The position numbers and the translations under genes were made by a program. This document shows positions 46,867-59,000 of a stretch of 64,000 nucleotides of DNA, in pieces (position 1 is the first letter of the stretch; the number at the start of each line of letters is the position of its first letter). Source of the DNA: Mangifera indica (taxonomy: Eukaryota; Streptophyta; Magnoliopsida; Sapindales; Anacardiaceae); contig NC_058153.1 in NCBI RefSeq assembly GCF_011075055.1, forward strand, positions 9,424,001 through 9,488,000, given 5' to 3'. The notes under the pieces are model-generated. The model was not told where the DNA came from and did no database searches. It worked only from the letters and a program-made list of their open reading frames with translations.

Positions 46867-47956
46867 TTATTTCTTGGCTGTAACTTTGCATTCCTGGGGG
46901 AGGCCCTGAGGGAACCGTTTGGTGTCATTGCAGTAATTGTAAATCATGTAATTTTTCTGGACCCATTCGAGCGTCTTTTGGCTTTCAGAATCAAGCTCCT
47001 CAGAGAACCATGGATTCGCGGTAGAGTTTGAATTGCAAGATGATGCCCCATTAGCCCAAACGCAAGCATTTTGGGCATTGAAGTTCCTGAAGGAAGCTGT
47101 AAATGGGGCCTGAGACCAGTCTGTCTTCACCAACCCTCCTCTTGTCGCCCAGTCATCAGCATTCCAGAGGCTGCTGTAAATTTTCATTGGCTGATTTTTT
47201 GGATACGGAATACCCATTGATTCCAGGTTCTTGAACTCCCTGATCGCTCTGCCATCGACATAGAAGCTTGAAGAAAGAAAACATAACAGATTTAATGCAA
47301 ATACATAAACCAAATTTTAGTAATAGTTGGAGAAATTAGATGTGGTTTCAGGAAAACTTACACAATATGGCTTGGATTCCAGAGGATTGAGTAGGTGTGA
47401 AAATCAGCAGTGGGATCAAACCACACGTAGAATTGTTGTTCTCTGTTACCTTTGCCTTGAGTGTAAACATTAGTGTGAACAATGTAAGGATCCCCACTCA
47501 AGTTTCCCAGGAATTCAAAGTCTATTTCATCCCAAGACGACCCTGCTGATTGTAACTGCAAAATACAAAATCCATGCATTAGAATTAAACATCATAGTAT
47601 AAAAGTTAATTGGAACAAGAATCATAAATTTCGAGAATTTTTACATAGTATGCAGTAACAGTGCCTGCGGAGTTATTTGGGACAAGTTTAATCTGCATAT
47701 CAAGCTTTCCATAGAGAAATTGACTCTTGGATTGGAAGCCAGAGCCAGAAACTTTGTCAAGAGAGAGAGTAAGAAGCTGGCCATTGTTGAGAATCTTTGC
47801 ACGGCCAGCTCCCCAAGTGACATCAACGTCCTGATAAAAATTGCCAAATGCAACAAGAAAAGAAGTAGCAGCCAAAAGAGAGAACAACAAGAAGGGTACT
47901 GAAACATATGGATAAAAAGAAGAAGAGGAAGAATTGCAAGCCATTGACTTTTGCAA
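46867..47956 (-). CDS. xyloglucan endotransglucosylase/hydrolase, gene 3
   Basis: GH16 cell-wall enzyme acting on xyloglucan. Minus-strand exons 47956-47645, 47555-47362 and 47266-46867 give 301 residues; starting at the second Met (47944) gives 297. Introns are 89 and 95 bp, GT-AG. The N-terminus is longer than in its neighbours, with a Ser-rich stretch before the hydrophobic signal core ([19 protein letters not shown]). The active site [11 protein letters not shown] spans residues 112-122 (Glu114 and Glu118), with NLS glycosylation at 122. Differences include WGAGRAKI for WGDGR and [10 protein letters not shown]. The exon 2/3 junction codes Val rather than Ile. The C-terminal domain is complete ([17 protein letters not shown]). 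The choice between the two starts is open. Confidence 0.94.
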
Positions 47957-48049
47957 AAGTTGTGATTGTTCTTAATGTGGCACTGAGAATATGTTGACAC
48001 ACTAGGAATATGTTGATTCCTTGGCAATTTAAAGGGCCAGCCCACTAAA

Positions 48050-48067
48050 CATTATAATATATAGTGG
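48050..48067 (-). promoter_or_regulatory. possible TATA box of XTH gene 3
   Basis: ACTATATATTATAATG on the minus strand, about 100 bases upstream of the first ATG; position is acceptable but the region is AT-rich. Confidence 0.35.
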
Positions 48068-48924
48068 GCTGTCAAAGCAAAGTGACAACCGAACAGCTGT
48101 AATGCAAAAACAATCGTGCTTATCATTTTAAATTGGAGATCCTTATCATAAAATATTATCAGCCAGTCAAATTCTATGCAACTTCTTGGATACATTATTT
48201 TAAAGGGAAATACCATAGTTTCTTCCTAGGTTATGTCTACCTACCCCAGATTCGGGCTATCTCAAGCGTGTGGTTTATACCTTGACCCATTATATGCTGC
48301 CACCTGGACAATGAAGATTTGGTTCTAGTATGTTCTAGTGCACACACCCACAGGCCAGAGCAGCAAGTAAATGGGTTTATGTTTATGCTCTCGTGTCAGC
48401 CTTCCCTTCTTCAGGATTCTGGAGCAGCATTTTGTATGTATTTCCAGAACAACTAGCAGCTGCTAAAAGCATAAACTAGACTAGTTGGGTCCAGTTTTTG
48501 CCTTATATAATGAAATAGCAAGCTGGCAACTGATAATCATTAGAAATAGGAAAAGATTCTTCCAGGGTGAATAAGAAGCATTCACACTACAAGGGTCAAG
48601 TATAAAAACTGAATAAGCAAATTGAAACATTTTACAGGATTTATTCAAACTCTCTTGTGCTTGCTTATTATTAAACTTGGACTGATTAATTTAAACTACC
48701 ATTGCCATTTTCAATCAAATTTTATTTTCCTTGATTAAAATATTAAGTCAATCACATAAGAATATATCAAGTCTGCACAATCAATCTTAACAAAATGAGA
48801 TCGTTAGTGAATTGTTAAAACAAGAATAAACCTGAAACTTCCTAAAAATATTACCTAAACAAAACAAGATGGTTTGTAAACTGTCTCCCGAAAACGATAT
48901 CTAACAGTTCATTCAAACGGTAAT
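48068..48924. other. intergenic: XTH gene 3 promoter side, NAC 3' flank
   Basis: No coding frame or repeat ends are supported. It would contain the upstream region of XTH gene 3 and the 3' UTR of the NAC gene. Confidence 0.5.
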
Positions 48925-50405
48925 CTAGAGATGCATTTTCGGCTTTTTCAGCTGCCTATCATCATTGAAGGATGGAGAAACGACATATTTTGAAGCCCCT
49001 TGATCATCACTGACAGAGTTGGGAGGCCCCTTGTAGCCGGAAACCATCGGCTCAGTAGCATTATATTCCTGATGGACTGGTGAATTATTCAAAAGTTCAT
49101 CTGAGTGGTAGTCATTAAAATGCTCGTACTTTATATTATCTGCACAAGAATATGGTTCGGCAGGCAACAGTCGATTACCAGGAATCATCTGGTGAATCAT
49201 CGGATTCTGCCCAATCTGAAAGCGCAATGTCTGAGAGCCTCCAATAAGGCTGCTTTGACAGCTTTGAAAAAATAGAGAATTATCAATATGATACAACCCC
49301 ATTGGATTTGCCTCGTAGTAGGGACTAAATATTTCACCAAAGGATACAAGGTCTTCAAGCATACTGAAGCCTTCTTGATGCAGCATTTTTTGTTCTTCTA
49401 GTATGGGCATTTGCTGAGGAACCTGAACCTGAAGAGGAACTTCATTTTCAGGTTCTTGATGCGGGACTTCACCGTCTCTTGGACGACCTGAAACCTTGGA
49501 ATTTTTGTCAACCTTCTTGTATAGCCTACACAAAACCCAATCATCCAGCTGCAGGAAACTTGAGTCAACATTAACATTGAAAAAGTAATGTAGGCATTGA
49601 ATTAGATAGAAAGAAAAGGAGAAAACTTTACGCGCATATCGTTTTCAACTTCAGCCCTTTTTCTTTTGGGGAGATTCTCGACTCTAAATTCATGCATAAT
49701 CCAGTCAGTTTTGTCACCCTTTGGAGGCTTTCCCTTGTAGAAGACCAAAGCCTTCCTAGATCCCACTTGAACCCCATTATGGTTGACAGGTCTATCAGCT
49801 CCAGTAGCCTTCCAGTATCCATCTCCTGCAGAACGATTAGGCCTCTCTCCATTCTTGTATTTTCTATCTCTTGGTGTAAAGAAATACCATTCCTTATCTC
49901 CATGGGAAATGTAATTATCTGGAAAGAGAAAAGAACGCACAAATGCCAAAGATACAAATTAACTTCCTTTAACATGAGAAACTTAAGAACTCTCTAATCT
50001 AAAAAGATGAATCATTCTCACTCCATAAACAATAATAAATAAAATAAAATATAAACAAACTAAACAACTCTCTTTCAAACCTGCAAGGTCCTGAGGATTC
50101 CTCTTATAAAGCTCCACTTCCTCGATCCGATTGGGGGGCAAACGCTCATTCAGAATCTTCTTCTTCAAGTAGTGTACCACCAACTCATCGTCATTAGGCT
50201 TGAAACGATAACCCGGCGGAAAGAAGTCAAAATAAGCATTCCCATGAATGGCATAAAGTTCACTATGCATATCATGAGGCTCAGCTGAACCACCACCATA
50301 ATCATTACTCACTCTATTGCCTCCATTAATATTAGGGTTTTGACCATCAGGGTTTAAAATAATTTCCTCATCGCTCATATGCTTCTCCTCCTTCTCGTCC
50401 TCCAT
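48925..50405 (-). CDS. NAC domain transcription factor
   Basis: Plant-specific DNA-binding regulator, nuclear. Minus-strand exons 50405-50081, 49918-49632 and 49548-48925 join with introns of 162 and 83 bp into 411 residues. The NAC domain starts at about residue 61: A ([20 protein letters not shown]), B ([15 protein letters not shown]), C ([20 protein letters not shown] then [13 protein letters not shown]), D ([20 protein letters not shown] then MHEFRV) and E ([12 protein letters not shown]). The first intron falls in the usual place after QDLA. The 60-residue acidic, Asn/Gly-rich N-terminal extension is longer than usual; Met10 and Met46 are in-frame alternatives. The C-terminal half is Gln/Glu/Pro-rich, as expected for an activation region. 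No transmembrane segment is seen. The subfamily cannot be named from sequence alone. Confidence 0.95.
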
Positions 50406-50493
50406 TGAAAAGCAATTAACCTAAGCTCTCAAGAAAATAAATTATGAAATATTTTCCAGGAGATTTTGTTTGTTGTGATGAGATATCTTGTTA

Positions 50494-50502
50494 CTTTATA
50501 TA
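50494..50502 (-). promoter_or_regulatory. TATA box of NAC gene
   Basis: TATATAAAG on the minus strand, about 90 bases upstream of the ATG. Confidence 0.65.
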
Positions 50503-52099
50503 CAAATTTTAATTCAACTGTCGCCATCAAAAGCCGAACATTTATCAAGTGATATATTTTGCCCATCAAATTTTTTACGGAAGCTTTATCTTCTTGCCTT
50601 GTCATCATCTAGGTCAACCTAGCATTAGATGACAAGCCAATCACATGACACTTTTTGATCTGATTAGCATGATAGATTTTTGTGGGTCCACTTGTGCGAC
50701 CATAGGCTAATATATCGGCTTTTTTTTTTTTTTTTAAAGAAGTTAAATGATACTAGGGTGTGGGTAAGTACATTGCATCTAGTGAAAAAACTTGACTCTT
50801 ACACATGCCAGGGGAATCTACATAAAGAAGCTCCACCCATCTGATACCAGTGAGGATGGTGTAGATGATATCAGCAGTCTTTGATAAATTTTATTTGATA
50901 AAGTATAATTAATTATTGATATATACTTTATAATTAATCATCTCATTGATTATTAAGTTATTGATGTCATTAAAGAAGATTAATTAGATAATTGTGGGGT
51001 AATTTGCTGGTTTAACCTTGACATGTTTATTTTTCTATATGCATGGTTGCTTGGTGCAGGTCCAAATTTGTTGACTCAGTGTTAGCCTATTCAACCCAAT
51101 AAATTTCAACATAACCTCAATGGTAATTAAGACTTAAGGGTGTGTTCGTTCAACTCAAGATTTTAGAATTTTTATTAAATGATAGGCCAAATGACTATTT
51201 CCTGAAAGGTATGCTAAGAAGCGAAGATTAACATAGAGTTTTATTTTGAAAAAATTAAAAAGTTACATATTTATAAGCAAATCTGAAATATACAACTATG
51301 AAAAATAGAGCCAATATTGTTCGATTTTGATCTGGATTACTGCTTGAATCTAGTTGATGAAGTCACAATTTTCATCTTCTCATTAGAGAGGGAAAGTGAA
51401 GAGTAGAGAACTAAAAAAATATCTTCCAACAACTGGGGAGTCGAGAAGTTTCACCCGAGTTTTGATAAAAATGAAAATTTTAGTAGCACAACGACACCGT
51501 TTTTAGTTTGCCAAAGTAAAAAATGCAAGAATGAAAATATCACCTTCTTGTCTTCAATTTCAATTTCAAAGTAACAGGAAAAAAAAAAACGAACTTCAAC
51601 ACATACACACATCATTAATGACAATTATCCACATTCATTTGCTGACAACATGTAGGACCTTCCTTGAGTTCTGAAGAGAAAAACAGAGAATCAGCAGCAG
51701 TTAACCACATCATTTAGACCACAAATTCAAGGGCAAAACGAGAATATTAGAAAGGAAAATTGCATACAGATCGGTCAGTAGAGACTAATCATCTTAATCA
51801 GAATAGCTTCAAATGCAAATCGTCCCTGAGTCCAACTAGAAAAAGAGACTGCAAATAGACCTTTTATCATGATAGCAATCCACAAACTCTCATGATTTCC
51901 TCCCTGAAACCACAAACTAGTAAGACAGTTGAAATAATCAATGAAGAGCAGATTTAGCAATTGTATAGATCAGAGGCACCAAACCAATTCACCACTGTAC
52001 AGAACAAGCTGACAACATCACCAACAGTTTTTTACTATGTTTGACCAGCATTCTTACCCTTGTTATTGACCTCTTTGTTGCAATCACTAGTATTCCAGA
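50503..52099. other. intergenic, upstream of NAC gene
   Basis: No gene. At 51184 GGCCAAATGACTATTTCC matches the left tip of the foldback family, but no right tip follows, so it is a fragment. A poly-T run lies at about 50721-50736. Confidence 0.5.
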
Positions 52100-52650
52100 A
52101 ATTAGAAAATTCACCTCCTAGTGCACTGTTTTTTCTTCAGCTCTTCAAACCTCTTTGTTGTTAGAGCTTTGGTGAGCAGATTTGCTACTTGAAATGTTGT
52201 GGGTAGATGCTGAATATTCAAGCTTTTTGAAGCCACTTGTTTTCAGATATAATGCACAAGTATTTTCATGTGCTTCGTTTTATTGCGGAACACATAATTT
52301 GATGTAAGAGGGTTTTCACTCTAACTATCACACCGCACAGCATTTTGCAATACAGTAACTTTCATTTCAATTTATAAGTTTCTAGCCAAGTAATTTCACT
52401 GGCCACCTAGCTGAGAAATCTATACTCAGGCTCAGTGAAAGATAAGGACACCACCTTTTATTTTTTGAAACTCCATTGAATGAGATTATGGCCTAAAAAG
52501 ACACACAATGGCCACTTGTGGACCTTTTGTCCCTTACATCTTCAGCCCAATTTGCATCAACATACCCTTCAATTTGTAGAAAAAGGCAAGGGTGTCATTT
52601 GTACATCTAAGACCTAACTCTTATAGATAGTGAGATCTTTAAAAAAAAAG
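52100..52650 (-). pseudogene. older copia relic: RNase H part
   Basis: Minus-strand translation gives NYVFRNKTKHMKILVHYI, stop, KQVASKSLNIQHLPTTFQVA then NLLTKALTTKRFEELKKK, the copia RNase H C-terminal region. Further right it gives VRDKRSTS-type sequence in pieces. The rest of this element continues at 56088. Confidence 0.75.
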
Positions 52651-52654
52651 GTTT

Positions 52655-52954
52655 TGAAGGAACCAAAATATTGATTAAACAAAATAATATAACCTAAAGA
52701 ACAAATGTGAAGACTAGAAAACAAAAAAAAAAAAAACTGGGAGATAAACTTCTTTAGTTTCTAATTCATTGCATAGAATAGTCACAAAATAAACACAACA
52801 CTCCAAAGGTTGAGATCAAAAAGAAACTAACCACAAAAAAAAATAAAAACTGATAGGAACAGCTGAAAAACTAACTCATGGACTATAGTCCTGTGAAAAC
52901 AGGCTTACATAGAGCAACTAAATAAACTAATAAAAAATTTATTTAATTTTCACA
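52655..52954 (-). repeat. 3' LTR (300 bp)
   Basis: Matches 55801-56087 over its length, with several small indels in poly-A runs. Confidence 0.88.
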
Positions 52955-53690
52955 TTGTCTCCCTTAAACCAATTTCCTCAAATTTGAGCATGCCCAACAT
53001 CTTCTTCAACTTCATGAACGTCTGCAACTTTAATGACTTTATAAAAATGTCAACCACTGAATTTTTAGTCTTGTAATAGTCAATCTCAATCTCCTTATTT
53101 TGAACCAAATCCTGTGTATAATGACACTTGATACCAATGTGCTTGCTATGACCATGATAAATTGGATTTTCAGTCAAATCAATAGCAGATTTGCTATCAC
53201 AAAATATTTTGGTTGGACTATCTTGTTTATATTATAAAAACTTAAGTATTCCCATAACCATACTACTTGAGTAGCACTACTTATTTCTACCATATATTAT
53301 GCCTTAGGTGTTGATAAAGTCACAACTTGCTACTTTTTAGAAGACCATGAAAACACACCAAAACCCAAATAAAAAGCATAATATGAAGTATTCCTTTTTT
53401 CAATCATGTCATTAGCTCAATCGCTATCTGTGTAACTAATAAAACCACTACCATCAAAATATGAATAAAAGATATCACAAATTGCAAACCTTAGATATAT
53501 CCTTTTAGCTATTTGGAAGTGTGACTTGCACAGGCATTCCATAAATCTACTAATCAATCCAACACTAAAAGTGATATTAGGCATCTTGGAAGTCAAGCAT
53601 CTAAAACTCTCCACTAATCTCCTAAAGTAAGTAGCATCAACAAATTCACTAGTCTCATCTTTTGTCAATTCAATTTTTTTTTAATTGGGG
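52955..53690 (-). pseudogene. copia RNase H and connection remnant
   Basis: Pieces VDATYFRRLVESFRCLTSKM, then NPIYHGHSKHIGIKCHYTQD and KTKNSVVDIFIKSLKLQTFM are the RT-RNase H connection and RNase H C-terminus. The central catalytic part lies in other frames with stops. Confidence 0.8.
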
Positions 53691-53745
53691 TGATCATTAA
53701 TTTTGCAATATCCATCTTAAACCTCTTCAAAATGTCACCAGCATA

Positions 53746-54138
53746 TTATTTCTGTGAAATAAATATTTCACTATCTAGCTGATAAACTTTAATTCCAAGA
53801 AAATAAGGCATCAATCCTAAGTCCGTCATCTCAAAATGACTCATAAATTCAAAAACTAATTTGAGATTATTACTAGTAAATATCAAATCATCCACATATA
53901 AGCATACAATAAGAACATCTCTTCCAAGATTAAATTTAATGTATAAAGTATGCTCATGTGGACATTTTAGAAAACCATTTTTAACAAAGTATGAATCAAT
54001 ACTAGTATACCAAGCTCTAGGAGTTTGCTTCAATCCATACAATGTCTTCTTGAACCTGTAAACTTTATTTTCTTGGCCTTTTCTAACATAACTTGCAGGT
54101 TGTTCGATATATACTTCTTCTTCAAGTATAATATTCAA
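53746..54138 (-). pseudogene. copia reverse transcriptase, C-terminal part
   Basis: EEEVYIEQPASYV, VYRFKKTLYGLKQTPRAWY and an intact YVDD motif (VCLYVDDLIFTSNN), then FEMTDLGLMPYFLGIKV. The N-terminal third of RT is missing or degraded. Confidence 0.88.
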
Positions 54139-54279
54139 AAAAAAGCAAACTTCACACTGTTTAGCTCTTCAAGCCTTGCCTTCTGGAAAAAGGATCTCTA
54201 TGTTTCTTTTCCAAAATCCAAGACTCACACTATTTATCAAAAAAAGTAATAGAAGGTAGCCTAGTTACCAATTTTCTTC

Positions 54280-54760
54280 TAGTAAGAAAACTCAAATTCC
54301 AAAAATTCAAGTGCCCAAAACTTAAATGCCACAACCAAGTGTCATCAAAAGTCACAAAACTAAGACAAGGTAAGGAGTAATGGGCCGCGAACAAATATTA
54401 TTCATATTTACCTTTGCAATTAGTTCGAACTTATCATCCTTAATTATACAACTGTCAAACTTAAAGTGCAATCATACCTTTTTTCAAAAATTTGCCCAAG
54501 ACTCAACAAATTATGATGAAGGTTTGGCACATATAATACATCAAATTTAAAATTAGAAGTACCATTTTTCAAAGTAATACCAATCTTCCCTTTTCAAATA
54601 ATGAACACCCTTTCATTATTTCTAAATTTAACAAAGGATCTAAATGATTCATCCAAATCTGTAAACAACTTATTTTCCCCACACATGTGATTGCTATAGC
54701 CAGAATCAATAAGCCAATTATTTTCCTGATTTTCTTCATCCCCAAAACAAGAAAATAAAA
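54280..54760 (-). pseudogene. copia protease and pre-integrase
   Basis: WLIDSGYSNHMCGENKLFTD carries the D-S-G protease motif. Towards lower coordinates WHLSFGHLNF is the pre-integrase motif. Sequence then passes almost directly into RT, so the integrase core is deleted. Confidence 0.82.
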
Positions 54761-54829
54761 TTGTCTCATCTTTATCAACAAAATTCTCAGCCACATTTGC
54801 ATGAAAATTTCTATTATTAAATCTCCTAT

Positions 54830-55780
54830 CATACCAATATTCATAGTGGTAATGAACCATCTTAATGCATTTATAACACTCAATTTTTTATTTATCACAC
54901 CTTTGATAATTATTATTATTCTGTTGATTATTTTGCTACTTATTATATGAATTATTACTTCTCTTGTAGTTGAAATTGTTACCTCTACCACAACCTCTAA
55001 AATTGCCTCTGCCTCCACATCTTTTACCTCTAAAATTTTGGCCTCTTTGATTTGAATCAGTAGCATTGGAGGTCTTCCCTTTCTCCTTAGATTGAAATAT
55101 TTGAGCCTACAACACTTCTTCACCAATATCAACATGTTGACGATTTAGGGATATCTCATATGTCTCCAATCGGCCTTTAAGATGTCAATTTGCGATGTGT
55201 TTAGATCATTAGTGTCCTCAATAATTGTCTTCTTGTGATGAAACTTAGGACTCAAGGATTACAAGACTTTTTCCACAACTTGAACATTCTTCAACTCCTT
55301 ACCGTTTGTATGCAAAATAGTAACAACATTGTTAATTCTTGCAAAAAATTCTTTAACACCTTTTGTGGGTTTCATCCATGCTAACTCAAATTGCCTTCTC
55401 AATTTATGCAATTAAACCCTTCTCACATTATCATTGCTTCAATTGGAATTTACCAATATTGTTCACATCACTTTCAATGTCTTCACATGCATAAATTTGT
55501 TGTAGATATCTAAATCAATTTTGCTAATAATATAGCAACAATCTTGTTATCACGAGCTTAATTTTTCTCCAATTTTATATGTTCAGTAGTAGTCAATTGT
55601 ATTCCCTTTATGAGTATTTCTAACCCATCTTGTATAATATGCCAAACTCTAGCACACTTTAAAAGTTCCTCTATTTGCAAACGCCACATCTCAAATTCAT
55701 TTTTGCCATCAAAGACAAAAACCTAACATGATTATAGGACATGAGAATTTTTCATGCTTTAAGATTTTTTACAAGACCCT
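54830..55780 (-). pseudogene. copia gag remnant
   Basis: The knuckle reads CYKCIKMVHYHYEY, that is C-x2-C-x4-H-x4 then Tyr instead of the last Cys, so zinc binding should be lost. The upstream frame is rich in Arg/Gly/Asn as in copia gag C-termini, and is interrupted by stops. Confidence 0.7.
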
Positions 55781-55800
55781 TATAGGCTCTGATACCAATT

Positions 55801-56087
55801 TGAAGGAGCCAAAATATTGATTAAACAAAATAATATAATCTAAAGAACAAAGATGAAGGCCAAAAAACAAAAAAAACTAGGAGGCAAACTTCTTTAGTTT
55901 ATAATTCATTGCATAGAACAATTACAAAATAAACACAATAAGTTTGAGACCAAAAAGAAACCAACCATTAAAAAAATAAAAACTGACACAAACCTCTGTA
56001 AAACTAACCTATGGGCTAAAATCTCATGAAAATAAGTCTACATAAACCAACTAAATAAACTAATAAAAATTTGGTTTAATTCTCACA
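55801..56087 (-). repeat. 5' LTR (287 bp)
   Basis: Partner of 52655-52954; adjoins the primer site on the low-coordinate side. Confidence 0.88.
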
Positions 56088-56260
56088 GTTATAATGTATA
56101 AAAAGCTTTGTTTCAATTACCATGGGTGTGGCACAAGGGTTATACATTGCATTTTGTTTTTCATTAGAACATCAATGACATATTTAGACTAGGATAAGTA
56201 TATTTTTGAGGTTTTTCTCACTGCCTCAAAACTCAGGAAGTAATTCAACTCTCGGAAGTC
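56088..56260 (-). pseudogene. older copia relic: end of RT
   Basis: Minus-strand pieces KYTYPSLNMSL and PLCHTHGN, with stops, resemble the segment usually written YxxxLLxRTKM...GxxTPMV just before RNase H. It continues the relic at 52100-52650 across the younger element. Confidence 0.6.
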
Positions 56261-56706
56261 TTTTAAAGCAAACAAAATATTTAGTTCAACCACCAAATCT
56301 TGTATCGATTAAAAAAAAACTTTAGTGTGAAATAAATAACGAGAGGATAAATATCCAATTATTATAAGTACTATTTTTATAATTATAGTAACCAATTATT
56401 TATGTTCTTGTTAAACTAAATAAGTCTATACTTTTAAGGATGTATGGACTCTTCAAATTTCTCATTAAAATGCTTACAAGTCCATCATTGTTGGTCTTAA
56501 AGGCATTTAAAACTTATAAATCATTTATCATCACTAGTTTCATATCGACATCAATTTTTGGTAGAGGCGGTAATGGGTCCTATCAACATTGTGGTCAATA
56601 TGACCCATATTATTTTGGCACAACCTACATGACCCATAAATTTGTGTGCTATGACAAGAAGACCTACAGGCTAGCTTGGCAAGGCCTATAAAAATTATAT
56701 ATATAT

Positions 56707-56768
<62 letters not shown>

Positions 56769-57732
56769 TGCTAGCAAGCCCACTATGGCACGACTCATGC
56801 CCTGGGCATTCAAATTTCACAGGCTAACATAACTTGTTAGGGTCACCATTTTTGTGGGCCTCAACCTAGCATGGCCTATGGCTTGATAAGCTATGCAAAT
56901 TTGAGTCTAGCTCAATTCGATATGGCCTATCCACATGACTAGTTCTGTGTAATGGTTTTATTTTTATAATTTATCTTAATTGTAGAGTTTGAGTTATATA
57001 ACATTTTTTAATATAATAATAGTAATATTAACCCATCATGGGTTTTTTACTTATAAATATTTTAGTACCAAATGCTTCTTTTGATTATTCATGGGTCGGT
57101 CCATGAAGTGGTTCCTTGTTATCCTAGATCATCATTTTTCGATTGACATTGAATGATCTGTGGACTGTTGTTGGTGGTGAAACCATTAATTATTTAAACT
57201 TTAAAATTGAATTTGAAGCCAGAAGTCATCTTGTCTTTGTCATAAGCAAGTGTTGTGGTAGGAGAAATATGAAAAATAATAAAGAAAACGATGAAGAAAA
57301 GAAGAGATCATTCATGGCGCATAATCAGGAGGGTGTTTAAACATTTATTAATTTTGAAATAATTTAAGGATTAAATTATTTGAGATTATCTAAATTGAAT
57401 ATAGGATTAAGTTATTTGAAAAATATCTTGTTTGAATATAGGATAAAGTTATTTTAAAAATATATGAATGTGTAATATTGTGGGTAGGGCCCATTATACT
57501 TTATAAATATTTTTTGAATTGTTGTTTTTTTAATTACGCAAAATAATTTTTCTATCTTGTAACATAACAATTTTCACCAACAACATGAAGAACGGATGGG
57601 AATTTCAGTTTCATCGAAATTCGGATGGGAAATAGTCATTCGATTTAAATAATAATTAATCTATAACCTTGTAAGTTTGGATGCTATTCTGATAGATTAA
57701 TTATTCAGTTTTATAATGGAAGAATATGCAAT
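56261..57732. other. intergenic DNA with decayed repeats, no gene
   Basis: 56560-56950 contains TATGACCCATATTATTTTGG and GGCACGACTCATGCCC-type blocks like those at 39495-39600, around a GA microsatellite. At about 57611-57650 GGATGGGAAATAGTCATTCG is an orphan right tip of the foldback family. Confidence 0.45.
56710..56766. repeat. (GA)n microsatellite
   Basis: 28 uninterrupted GA units. Confidence 0.97.
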
Positions 57733-58150
57733 TAGGTCAAAGTACTATTTTCCCCTCAAATTTTAACTCAATCTTAAAAACATACCTACGACTAATAAAA
57801 AATTTAAACACCCACCCACAAACTAATTGTCATCAAAATTTTCAATTACAGGTAGAAGTAAAATCGTTATTTTATCCCTAAACCCTAAAACCTTAAAATT
57901 TTATGTCATTTCTCCTCTAAGTTTTAAAGACTAATACTTCACCTCATTCTCAAAGTTTGAAAAATTTAGATTCACTCATAGGGTTTGTTTTCATTCTCCG
58001 ACCACCACCATTCCAGTCGACAACCGACGTTTTCTATCCATCTTTCAGATCCACCCATAAAGAACGACCATTCACCACCACAAACGGCAACAAAGCGTTG
58101 TTCGAAAGACACGACAATGAAAATGTAGTTTTCAAAACTTCATCATTTTA
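57733..58150. mobile_element. foldback element, left half only
   Basis: GGTCAAAGTACTATTTTCCC starts a sequence collinear with the left halves of the other copies (CACCCACCCACAAACT, AAACCCTAAAACCTTAAAAT, CATAGGGTTTGTTTTCATTC). Then it stops near the core. No right end is found. Confidence 0.6.
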
Positions 58151-58151
58151 A

Positions 58152-58723
58152 ATGAATTTATAAACTTTAGTGAAAAAATTTGCTTAACCCAACAAGTTTG
58201 AAAAACAACATTTTAACCCAAAATGTGAAAGATATGAGAATAAGTTTTCAAGTGAGCTATCTCATGCAAATAAATATTCTAATCAAAACGAATGCTCCAA
58301 ATTACAAATATATCTACCTAAACTTGAGTTTTACTTCAAATCTTCAAGAATTTTCTACTTAAGTTTTGTCTTCATTTCCATCTTGAAACTCCTTCAAATG
58401 CATTGATAAATTCTTGTAATTATAAACTCACACTCAAGTAAAATCATTAGTCAATATGTTTAGGGATATATTAGTTTGTTATCATCAAAATAAGAGCATA
58501 ATGACTCTTTGAGTTAACAAGGTCATGCTCTCATGAGCTTTTTGCGGATAGGCTTGCATGCTTTTTGAGTGAGCTCACTAAAAATTAATTTTTTATATAT
58601 TTTTATTTTTTAAAATTTTATAAATTATGTCGTGTTGACCTGCAAGTCTTCCCTTTAGGCTCTTATCATGGCTCACCTTAAAAGCAAATCTTGACACGAT
58701 CCGTAATTTTGTAGGTTGTACTC
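58152..58723. other. intergenic DNA, no gene
   Basis: AT-rich; no coding or repeat boundary supported. Confidence 0.45.
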
Positions 58724-58731
58724 TATGTTAG

Positions 58732-58992
58732 TAGGGTTGGATTCGAGCCAAGCCGAGCTTGAGTTTGGCTTGGTTTACATTTAGCTGAGCTCAAACTCAG
58801 TTCGAATTCAGTTCGATTCGTTTTTCGTTATTAAAGCAATGTCGTTTTAATATATATTAATCAAAACGACGTCGTTTTGTATCAAAATTTTTAATTGAAA
58901 ATTTTGATGAGTAGCTTGATCTCGTATAGGGATGACTCGTTTCAGGCTCGTTTGAACTGAGATCAAACAGGCTCGATTCGAGTCCAACCCTA
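58732..58992. mobile_element. hAT-type MITE, 261 bp
   Basis: Terminal inverted repeats TAGGGTTGGATTCGAGCC and, reverse complemented, TAGGGTTGGACTCGAATC. The flanks TATGTTAG (58724-58731) and TATGTTGG (58993-59000) form a 7-of-8 target duplication, the hAT size. The centre holds AAAACGACGTCGTTTT, a perfect palindrome. Confidence 0.85.
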
Positions 58993-59000
58993 TATGTTGG

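Larger units (their letters stand above)
52655..56087 (-). mobile_element. Ty1/copia element lacking integrase core
   Basis: LTRs at 52655-52954 (3') and 55801-56087 (5') read TGAAGGA/GCCAAAATATTG...TCACA on the plus strand. The primer site TGGTATCAGAGCC (complement at 55785-55797) adjoins the 5' LTR, and AAGGGAGACA is the likely polypurine tract at the 3' LTR. Gag, protease, pre-integrase, RT and RNase H pieces are present, but the integrase catalytic core is missing. No clean target duplication: the flanks are GGTTT and GTTAT. Confidence 0.88.

Noticed and set aside
54569..55135. 188-codon minus-strand frame rich in Ile/Lys
   Set aside because: Off-frame reading of the copia gag/protease remnant; the protease DSG motif is in another frame.
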